Below, one piece after another: positions 1 through 5,935 of a stretch of DNA of 17,755 nt. Below the pieces are notes generated by a model. The model was given only the letters and a program-made list of their open reading frames with translations, ran no database searches and was not told the DNA's origin. The stretch is from an uncultured Planctomycetaceae bacterium (GTDB taxonomy: Bacteria > Planctomycetota > Planctomycetia > Pirellulales > UBA1268). The stretch is taken from NCBI GenBank assembly GCA_937900985.1, contig CALCGM010000121.1:1-17755 (forward strand), given 5' to 3'. A program made the translations under genes and the position numbers. Position 1 is the first letter of the stretch. Every line of letters starts with the position of its first letter.

Positions 1-193
1 CAGCCCGCGAATCGAGCCGCAGGCCCGACTCGGCGGCGTCGGCACCGTGGCATGCGACACACTTTGTCGCCAGCACACTGCGAGCAGGCTGCCAGGCATC
101 ATCTGCTCGCAGACGTGCGCAACCGAACTGCGTCGCTAGAAAAAGAATCACGGTGAAAGAAAAAGCGATCGCCAGCCGCATGGCGTCCCCCAT
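1..193 (-). CDS. Exported planctomycete cytochrome (PSCyt1) protein, N-terminal fragment
   Basis: Partial gene; its C-terminal part lies beyond the left edge. Reading the minus strand from ATG at 193 gives 64 residues. A hydrophobic signal segment (AIAFSFTVILFLA) is followed by a CVACH haem-binding motif and then GADAAESGLRLDSR, which matches the start of PSCyt1 domains (CxxCH, then a 'SGLRLD' stretch). Such domains usually sit at the N terminus of large periplasmic proteins that continue into DUF1549/DUF1553 or other modules; which one applies here cannot be seen. A second in-frame ATG at 181 follows GGGGGA and could be the real start; it leaves the signal sequence intact. The gene diverges from the DUF1559 gene at 581. 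Family recognition rests on a short but characteristic stretch. Confidence 0.8.
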   Translation of the reverse strand, partial: MGDAMRLAIAFSFTVILFLATQFGCARLRADDAWQPARSVLATKCVACHGADAAESGLRLDSRA

Positions 194-213
194 GAAAAGC
201 GTTGATCCTCTTC

Positions 214-219
214 ATTTTA
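214..219 (-). promoter_or_regulatory. Possible -10 element of the left-edge cytochrome gene
   Basis: On the minus strand this reads TAAAAT, five of six matches to the sigma-70 -10 consensus, in an AT-rich stretch about 20 bp upstream of the first ATG (193). No convincing -35 box was found at 16-18 bp. The call rests on one hexamer and its position. Confidence 0.3.
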
Positions 220-401
220 TCCTCTCCGGCATTTCGACGTGCCTCTCTCGCCTTGGCTCTGGGCTGGTTGGGCGAGTCAGTGAGTCTTCCACTACATCGA
301 CCCATCGGCAGACAGCGGAACCCAAGGTGACTCCGGTCGTTTGTGTCAATGGGAAGCCGGTGGATGCGGAACGCAGAAGCCGAAAATCCCACACGCGGTC
401 T

Positions 402-430
402 TTGCCTCCCTGTGGACGATGCGGTACACT
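402..430 (+). promoter_or_regulatory. Candidate sigma-70 promoter of the first DUF1559 gene
   Basis: TTGCCT (402-407) and TACACT (425-430) are separated by 17 bp, each matching four of six consensus positions. Transcription would start near 437, giving a ~144-nt leader before the ATG at 581. The 194-580 gap has no credible gene; it holds this element, the -10-like site facing left and the leader hairpins. Confidence 0.4.
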
Positions 431-436
431 AGAGGC

Positions 437-580
437 TTAGACGGGGGAGATTCTCTCTAAAGAGGGAGTCTAGAAATGGGAGTTTCTACGATACGAAGTG
501 GGTGATCCCAAAATGTTGGGCTTGGGGCATTCTGGGCCGTTCTTTTGCCCTGCTTTTTACTTTTCATGAAGGGTTTTCTC
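437..580 (+). other. Hairpin-bearing 5' leader of the first DUF1559 gene
   Basis: Within the presumed untranslated leader, AGATTCTCTC (448-457) pairs over its full ten bases (two G-T wobbles) with GAGGGAGTCT (462-471) around a TAAA loop. A second small hairpin, CCCAA (507-511) with TTGGG (516-520), follows. Neither is followed by a T-run, so they are not obvious terminators. A role in mRNA stability or translation control is possible but is inference. The region does not match a riboswitch class I know. Confidence 0.4.
568..573 (+). promoter_or_regulatory. Shine-Dalgarno site that sets the DUF1559 start at 581
   Basis: GAAGGG lies 7 nt before ATG 581. The upstream in-frame ATG (566) overlaps this site and has no purine-rich sequence before it, and an in-frame TTG at 545 has none either, so 581 is preferred. 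Confidence 0.6.
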
Positions 581-1600
581 ATGCTTTTTTCATTTACGAC
601 CCTCAGGCGAGGCCAGCGGCCGCTAAAGGGCTTTACGCTCGTTGAACTGCTTGTGGTGATCGCCATTATCGGCGTGCTTGTCGGGCTTCTGCTTCCTGCT
701 GTTCAGTCAGCACGTGAGGCGGCCCGCCGAACCAGTTGCATGAACAACATGAAGCAGATCGGTCTCAGTTTTCAAAACTACCATGACACGAAGAAAAGTT
801 TTCCGGCTGTCGCCAAGTTTGGCCAGGATGGTCCGGGAAAGCCCGGGCCTCAGCAGGCCGCTCATTACACCTGGTGTTTCTATCTGCTGCCTTTCATGGA
901 GGAGCAGGCAGCTTACGATCAGACTGATCAGACCCTTCCTGCTTGGGGGCAGAATATTGTTGGCTATCGCGCGCAGGCATTTCTGTGCCCCTCGGATGGC
1001 GGCACGAACCAGCCAGAGGACACTCATGGCATCGCCGTCAGCCACTATGGGGCAAACGGTGGCTGGCATTGGTGGAATGGATCCGTCGCTCCAGGTGGCA
1101 AGCTGCCTCCAGGGGTTGACTATCAGGGCGTTTTCACGGGAGATCGCGCCAAGACGATCGCCCAGCTGAAGGATGGCACGTCGAAGACAGTGATGATTGC
1201 CGAGACAAGCTCGACTGGCTACAAGCCCGTTCGTGACCCTTGGATGAACAACAACGCGGGTGTGCCGCGGCTCACAGGCGGTGAGCAGGTGTTCCGCTGT
1301 GCTTTCCTCGGTGTGGGGGTGCACGGAATCTGTTGTGAGTCAGGCGCCTACAACAGGCCTGACAACTCGGGTGTTATGAGCGCGTCATGGTTTCGGGCAG
1401 GTCCCCACTCATACATGCCCTACTACATCAATGCCTGGGGGATCAACAGTGAGTGGCCAGGAGCGGGTGGCAATCATCCGGGCTTGATCGGTGTCGCCAT
1501 GGGCGATGGCTCGTCGCGATTTGTCCAGGTTGACGTCGATTACAAGATCTGGTGCGACTTGAATGGAACGCAGGATCGGCAGTCCTCGTCAGATTTGTAA
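581..1600 (+). CDS. DUF1559 prepilin-like H-X9-DG protein
   Basis: A type IV pseudopilin-like exported protein of 339 residues. Residues 17-22 are the prepilin cleavage/methylation motif G-FTLVE (cleavage expected after Gly17, conserved Glu22), followed by the hydrophobic helix LLVVIAIIGVLVGLLLPAV and the family signature QSAREAARR. The C terminus carries His299, nine residues, then Asp309-Gly310, the H-X9-DG signature. Length is usual for this hugely expanded planctomycete family. Its function is unproven; processing by a PilD-type peptidase and surface or envelope location are inferred from the motif. A tiny lipoprotein gene follows 21 nt after the stop, probably in one transcript ending at the 1812-1853 terminator. 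Base composition is visibly less GC-rich than in genes further right. Starts at 566 or TTG 545 are possible but lack a ribosome site. Confidence 0.93.
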   Translation: MLFSFTTLRRGQRPLKGFTLVELLVVIAIIGVLVGLLLPAVQSAREAARRTSCMNNMKQIGLSFQNYHDTKKSFPAVAKFGQDGPGKPGPQQAAHYTWCFYLLPFMEEQAAYDQTDQTLPAWGQNIVGYRAQAFLCPSDGGTNQPEDTHGIAVSHYGANGGWHWWNGSVAPGGKLPPGVDYQGVFTGDRAKTIAQLKDGTSKTVMIAETSSTGYKPVRDPWMNNNAGVPRLTGGEQVFRCAFLGVGVHGICCESGAYNRPDNSGVMSASWFRAGPHSYMPYYINAWGINSEWPGAGGNHPGLIGVAMGDGSSRFVQVDVDYKIWCDLNGTQDRQSSSDL

Positions 1601-1621
1601 GCCCCCTTTGAAAGGTTGAGC

Positions 1622-1780
1622 ATGAGTAAGTGGGTTCTCCTGAGTGTTTTGCTGTTCTCGGTTGTGGCTGTGGGATGCGGTGGAGGTGGGAAAGAGCCCG
1701 AGCCTGATCCAAACTTTACGCCAACAACTAACCCCAGTGACCTGACGATACCGGATCAGCTGAAGAAGCCCGGGAACTGA
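1622..1780 (+). CDS. 52-residue lipoprotein
   Basis: A very small secreted lipoprotein. After Met-Ser-Lys-Trp comes a hydrophobic stretch (VLLSVLLFSVVAVG) and Cys19 within a lipobox-like A-V-G-C, followed by GGGG. The mature part is short, acidic and rich in Pro, Thr and Asn, ending in DQLKKPGN. AAAGG (1611-1615) lies 6 nt before the ATG, a good ribosome site. It follows the DUF1559 gene by 21 nt and precedes a strong terminator, so the two are probably cotranscribed. Small lipoproteins behind DUF1559 genes are familiar in planctomycetes, but I know of no assigned function. The stop codon sits inside a 6-bp palindromic hairpin (1777-1791). It is easily missed by gene callers because of its size. 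Confidence 0.82.
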   Translation: MSKWVLLSVLLFSVVAVGCGGGGKEPEPDPNFTPTTNPSDLTIPDQLKKPGN

Positions 1781-1811
1781 TCTCAGATCAGAAGTCACAT
1801 TGATTCTGCAA

Positions 1812-1853
1812 GGAGGGCCAACGGCACCATGCCGCTGGCCCTCCCGTTCTTTT
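1812..1853 (+). terminator. Intrinsic terminator after the DUF1559-lipoprotein pair
   Basis: GGAGGGCCA (1812-1820) pairs perfectly with TGGCCCTCC (1836-1844). Inside, after one mismatch, CGGC (1822-1825) pairs with GCCG (1831-1834) around an ACCAT loop. A T-rich stretch (CGTTCTTTTATT, 1845-1856) follows. The ATG in the loop (1829) begins the longest frame of the next gene, which argues against it as the true start. Confidence 0.85.
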
Positions 1854-1930
1854 ATTGGCGTGTGGTGGTGAGTTTCGTGTCGCGATCCCTGCAGAAAGAT
1901 CGACAAGCGGGCGAACATAGCGGAGACGCC

Positions 1931-3043
1931 GTGTTGAGGAGATGTCCGAGCTGGGAGGATGTCTCCTATCTCAACACCGCAGCGGAGGGGATTCCGCCGC
2001 CGTGTGTGGCGGAGGCGCTGGCAGCCTATGCGGCCGACAAGCAGCTGGGGATGGACGGCCGGCTGCGGCATGAGGCCCAGTGGGATGAGCTGCGGGAGGC
2101 GGCGGGCGACCTGTTTGGCCTAACGGCGGAGGAGATCGGCATCTGCTCCTGCGCTTCCGAAGCCTTCAATCTTGCTGCGATGGCCTTGCGGCTGCAGGAG
2201 GGCGACGAGGTTGTGATCACCGACCTCGACTTCCCGGCCGGCGCCACCCCCTGGCTCCAGGATGCCTGCCCGGCCACGGTCAGGCTCTGGAAGGCGCGGG
2301 AAGGCGGGCTTCGCGTTGACGACCTGGTGCCTCTCCTGGGCCCGAAGACACGGCTGGTGACGGTGTCGCTGGTGAGCTTCTTCAACGGCTTCATGCTGCC
2401 GCTCTCCGAGGTGATCGAGGCGGTGCGGCGCGGCAGCGACGCGCTCGTGGCGGTGGATGTCACGCAGGCGGCGGGGCGGGTTCCGCTCTCGCTTGCGGGC
2501 GTCGATCTCATCGTCAGCAGCACGCACAAGTGGCTGCTGGGGAGCCATGGCGGAGGGCTGGTCGGCGTGCCGGCGGCTCGAGCGCAGGAGTGGACAGTGC
2601 CGGCTGGCGGCTGGTTCAACCTGGCCAATGCCTTTGAGGCCGATCGCTTTGAGCGAACCATCACCAGGCCGGGGGCTGCCAGCTTTTCGGTGGGCATGCC
2701 CAACTACCCGGCGGTGTATGCCGTCAACGCAGCGGTGCGGTATGTGCAAGGGATTGGCGTGGAGGCGATTCAGGCCCACGCCCGGCCGCTGACAGAAGCC
2801 TGCCTGGAGGCCGTGGCGGCCGAAGACGTCGACCTGCTCACGCCCCGCGAGCCCGAGCATCTCGCCGGCATCCTCGCCTTCCGGCATCCCAAGGCCGAGG
2901 CACTCCACCGCTTCTTGCACGACCGCGACATCCACATCATGGCCCATGCAGGCCGCCTGCGGGTGGCGATCCACGGCTACAACACCGCGGCAGACATTGA
3001 GCGATTTCTGGCCGTGCTCCGCGAGGCGCTGGCCACTGTCTGA
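1931..3043 (+). CDS. Class V aminotransferase-fold PLP-dependent enzyme
   Basis: A 370-residue fold-type I PLP enzyme of the aminotransferase class V family (cysteine desulfurase, isopenicillin N epimerase and relatives). Near the N terminus is YLNTAAEGIPPP. Asp176 (in AVDVTQAAG) should contact the pyridine nitrogen. Lys200 in SSTHKWLLG is the Schiff-base lysine, preceded by His199 and followed by a GSHGGG glycine loop. The substrate cannot be read from the sequence. Start: the frame is open from ATG 1829, but that lies in the terminator loop. GTG 1931, with GGAG 5 nt upstream, gives a protein of normal family length; TTG 1934 is an alternative. It converges on the minus-strand operon with only 12 bp between stop codons and no separate terminator, so readthrough antisense RNA is possible. 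Confidence 0.88.
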   Translation: MLRRCPSWEDVSYLNTAAEGIPPPCVAEALAAYAADKQLGMDGRLRHEAQWDELREAAGDLFGLTAEEIGICSCASEAFNLAAMALRLQEGDEVVITDLDFPAGATPWLQDACPATVRLWKAREGGLRVDDLVPLLGPKTRLVTVSLVSFFNGFMLPLSEVIEAVRRGSDALVAVDVTQAAGRVPLSLAGVDLIVSSTHKWLLGSHGGGLVGVPAARAQEWTVPAGGWFNLANAFEADRFERTITRPGAASFSVGMPNYPAVYAVNAAVRYVQGIGVEAIQAHARPLTEACLEAVAAEDVDLLTPREPEHLAGILAFRHPKAEALHRFLHDRDIHIMAHAGRLRVAIHGYNTAADIERFLAVLREALATV

Positions 3044-3055
3044 ACTCGGCGTGCG

Positions 3056-5887
3056 TTACGGCAGCACGTCGAGCACCACCGGCAGCGAGCACTGGCCGCC
3101 GTCGTCGTTGGCTCGCAGATGGAAGAGCCGCCGGCCGGGCCGGGCAACGGGTGAGGCGGTGATGAAAAACTCCCGCTCGGTCTGCCCCTCGACAATCATC
3201 AGGCCGTTGAGGCCGATGTTGTCGACAAACACCCCGTAGGGCAGGTTGCGGCCAGAGTCTTCGGTGCCAAAGGAGATCCGCCCGCCGAAGTCATGCCGTT
3301 CGGCGACCACGCGGGCCGTGAGGGTCTCGCCCGGGTGAATCGTGAAGTGGGGAACGCTCTGCCTGGCCTCGGCAACGGGTGCCGTGCTGCCCGTCTCGGT
3401 GATGGCGACGGTCAGCTTCGCAGCAGGCCCGAGCTGGAGGTTGCCCAGCGTGCCGAGCTCGACCGCGGCAGGAGCAGCCGTTTCGTCTGGGGCAACTGCC
3501 GTGGCGACCACCCGCACGGCCGTGTCGGCTTCGTCGCTGGGATCTGCCGCATCCGCTGCTGCTGAGAGAACACCGAAGGCCCGCAGCTGCCCCTCTTCAA
3601 TCACGACGGGCCCGTGGAACGTGAAGCCCGCCGGCAGTTTCTCGACGTTGATCTCGATCGCCCCCTCGAAGCCCTCGAGCCTCGTGGCGGTGAACGTGAG
3701 CTCGCGGCCGCTGCCTGGGCTGACCTGCGGATTCTTGCCGCCGACCGCCACGCTGAACGAGGGAGCCGGGCTGCGGATCGTCAGCGTGTAGCGGAAGTCG
3801 TCGGGACGGGATGCGGAGCCGAAGCCACGGGTGTCGCGGAGACGCACGACATACGCACCGTCAGCCGGAATCTCCACGATCAACTGTGAATCGTGGCCCA
3901 GCCTGCCCTGAGGATCGTCGTCATTCTCATAGGGAATGTCGAAGACCGGCAGGCCGTTGGCCTCGGCCGGAGCACCCGGCGGCAACGGCTTCACAATCCA
4001 GGCCGGCTCACCAAGGGCATGCGTCACCGCCGTGGTGCCGAAGAAGGTGTGTCGCCGGCCAAAGCCGGGGTAGACGAGAAAGCCCGAGTCGGGGCCCCGT
4101 GGGTAGAGCCAGAGCCGGCTGACCTCACCGCCCGCGTAGAGGTATTCGTCAAGCTCCATCTCACGCCAGTTGTGCAGCCGGAAGTCGCCCGACTGCGTGG
4201 AGTCTTTCCCTCGGAAGGTGAACCAGGAATCGCGGACTGCCTGCAGGCGGACCCGGGGCACAGGCTCACCATTGTCGTGCAGCAGTTCGAGCCGTGAGTC
4301 GAGCTGCGACTTCGACCGCGCCGCCTCCACGTCGAGCAGCAGCATCTGCCCAGCCGCGGCGGTGAAGCGGAAGCAGTCGCTGTCTCCCTCGCGGTTCATC
4401 GAGCCTGTGATGGAGGCGGGCAGGCCGACTGTTTCGGCGTCGGCCGGCGTGTCGTTAGGCTCGGCTTCGGCATGGGCGATCGGCTCACCGGTGAGCGGCT
4501 CGGCCACGGCGACGGCCTCACGCGGCGTGACGGCGTCGGCAGCCGGCCCGCCCGCTTCGCCGGCATCGATGATCGCCAGCGACCCGTCCATGCGACCGGC
4601 CAGAAAACGCGACTCCTGCCAGGCGGCCAGCGACGAGAGCATGTCGGGCTGCGTTGCGAGCGTTGCGGCACGCTCAAGCGACGGCAACGTCCACGCGGTC
4701 AGCGAGGCGTCTTCCGCAGACGAGATCAGCTGCGATCCGTCGTCGGAGAGTGCCAGCGACGTGATCGGGCTCTCGTGGGCAAAGCGGGCATGCAGCTGCG
4801 GGTTGACTGTTGGCTCGCTCAGCGAGGCAAGCTGCCAGACATGAATCCGCTTGTCGCGGCCGGCAGCGATCACCCGCGAGCCGTCGGGGGTGAAGAGCAC
4901 GGTGTAAACGTCGCCCTGCGGCTGGCTGAGGGTGTCGAGCCGTTGGCCGTCGGCGACCCTCCAGAGCTTGACGGTCTCATCGCCGCTCGCCGAGGCGAGC
5001 ATGCCCCCAGCTGGATGCCAGGCGAGATCGAAGACGGCGGCGTTGTGGACGTCGATTTCGCGGAGGAGCGAGCCGTCGGCAACGTTCCAGAGCCGGATCG
5101 TGCGGTCGTAGCCTGCCGTCGCCAATAGGGAGCCGTCGGGTGAGAGTTCGGCGTCGTAGAGCAGGTCACGGTGGCCGGCAAAGGCCATCAGCAGCTTGCC
5201 CGAGACGGCATCTCTGAGCTCTGCCTGCCCGCTGAGCCCGGGCGTGCCGCCGGCCAGCACGAGCCGCTGGCCGTCGCCAGTGAAATGCACCGCCGTGACC
5301 TTGCCCGGAAGGTCGCCAAGCGACAGCACGCCGTCGGCATCGGAGGCAACCGGCAGGCCGTCGGGGCCCACAGGGGCGATCTCGACAGAGCGGCCGCGGG
5401 CCACGGCCAGCCGGCTGCGGTCGGGGGAGTAGGCCACCGCGGTGACCGGCTGGCTGCCGCTGCTGCCGGGGAGGTCGGGCACAACCAGGCCCATCGAGAG
5501 CGGATGATCTTCAGCCGGAGGCACGCCGCCTGCAGCGATCCAGTCTCGCAGGCGTTGCACCTCGGCTTCGCTCGGCTGCGGATGATTGATTGGCGGCATG
5601 TGGTCGTCGCCTGTGCTCTCGATCCGCTGGAGCAACACCGAGGCGGCTGGATTGCCAGGCACGACCGTGTCGCCCTGGCCATCGCCACCACGCCGCAGGC
5701 TGGCGAACGTCTCCACAGAAAAGCCACTCTCCGGCTCGGCGTCGTTGTGGCAGCCGACGCAGGAACCCCGCAGGAGTGGCAGCACAGCCTCTTCGTAGCT
5801 GGGGCCAGCTTCGGCGGCCGACACCTCAGCCGAGGTGATGTGGGCGACGGTGAGTGCCAACAGAAAAAAAGCAGGCAGCATTCGCAT
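3056..5887 (-). CDS. Exported PSCyt1-WD40 fusion with PPC-like C-terminal region
   Basis: A 943-residue exported multidomain protein. Residues 1-27 form a signal peptide. A planctomycete cytochrome domain follows (about 28-125) with Cys43-V-G-Cys46-His47 and a downstream HMPP (Met97, a possible axial ligand). Residues 145-440 hold about six or seven WD40-like blades, the clearest being SPDGSLLATAGYDRTIRLW near 249-267. From about 475 the motif AEPNDT and D-S-D-C-F-R-F mark a bacterial pre-peptidase C-terminal (PPC)-like module, followed by beta-rich, probably Ig-like sequence to the end. It is the last gene of the minus-strand operon, 48 bp after the DUF1549 gene. A haem-linked, protein- or glycan-binding scaffold in the periplasm or at the surface is inferred. 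No catalytic motif was seen. ATG 5881 is an alternative start two codons inside. Confidence 0.9.
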   Translation of the reverse strand: MRMLPAFFLLALTVAHITSAEVSAAEAGPSYEEAVLPLLRGSCVGCHNDAEPESGFSVETFASLRRGGDGQGDTVVPGNPAASVLLQRIESTGDDHMPPINHPQPSEAEVQRLRDWIAAGGVPPAEDHPLSMGLVVPDLPGSSGSQPVTAVAYSPDRSRLAVARGRSVEIAPVGPDGLPVASDADGVLSLGDLPGKVTAVHFTGDGQRLVLAGGTPGLSGQAELRDAVSGKLLMAFAGHRDLLYDAELSPDGSLLATAGYDRTIRLWNVADGSLLREIDVHNAAVFDLAWHPAGGMLASASGDETVKLWRVADGQRLDTLSQPQGDVYTVLFTPDGSRVIAAGRDKRIHVWQLASLSEPTVNPQLHARFAHESPITSLALSDDGSQLISSAEDASLTAWTLPSLERAATLATQPDMLSSLAAWQESRFLAGRMDGSLAIIDAGEAGGPAADAVTPREAVAVAEPLTGEPIAHAEAEPNDTPADAETVGLPASITGSMNREGDSDCFRFTAAAGQMLLLDVEAARSKSQLDSRLELLHDNGEPVPRVRLQAVRDSWFTFRGKDSTQSGDFRLHNWREMELDEYLYAGGEVSRLWLYPRGPDSGFLVYPGFGRRHTFFGTTAVTHALGEPAWIVKPLPPGAPAEANGLPVFDIPYENDDDPQGRLGHDSQLIVEIPADGAYVVRLRDTRGFGSASRPDDFRYTLTIRSPAPSFSVAVGGKNPQVSPGSGRELTFTATRLEGFEGAIEINVEKLPAGFTFHGPVVIEEGQLRAFGVLSAAADAADPSDEADTAVRVVATAVAPDETAAPAAVELGTLGNLQLGPAAKLTVAITETGSTAPVAEARQSVPHFTIHPGETLTARVVAERHDFGGRISFGTEDSGRNLPYGVFVDNIGLNGLMIVEGQTEREFFITASPVARPGRRLFHLRANDDGGQCSLPVVLDVLP

Positions 5888-5935
5888 CAGTCGGTTCTCG
5901 CGGGCGGCGGCGGGCGGCAGCCGTGGGGGCGGGGA

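Noticed and set aside
2120..2974. Minus-strand open frame of 284 codons opposite the aminotransferase
   Set aside because: Composition is typical of an antisense GC-rich shadow; the plus strand carries the PLP lysine motif.
5905..5925. GGGCGGC-type short repeats between the DUF1549 and WD40 genes
   Set aside because: Only a short GC-rich run; too few and imperfect units to call a repeat array.
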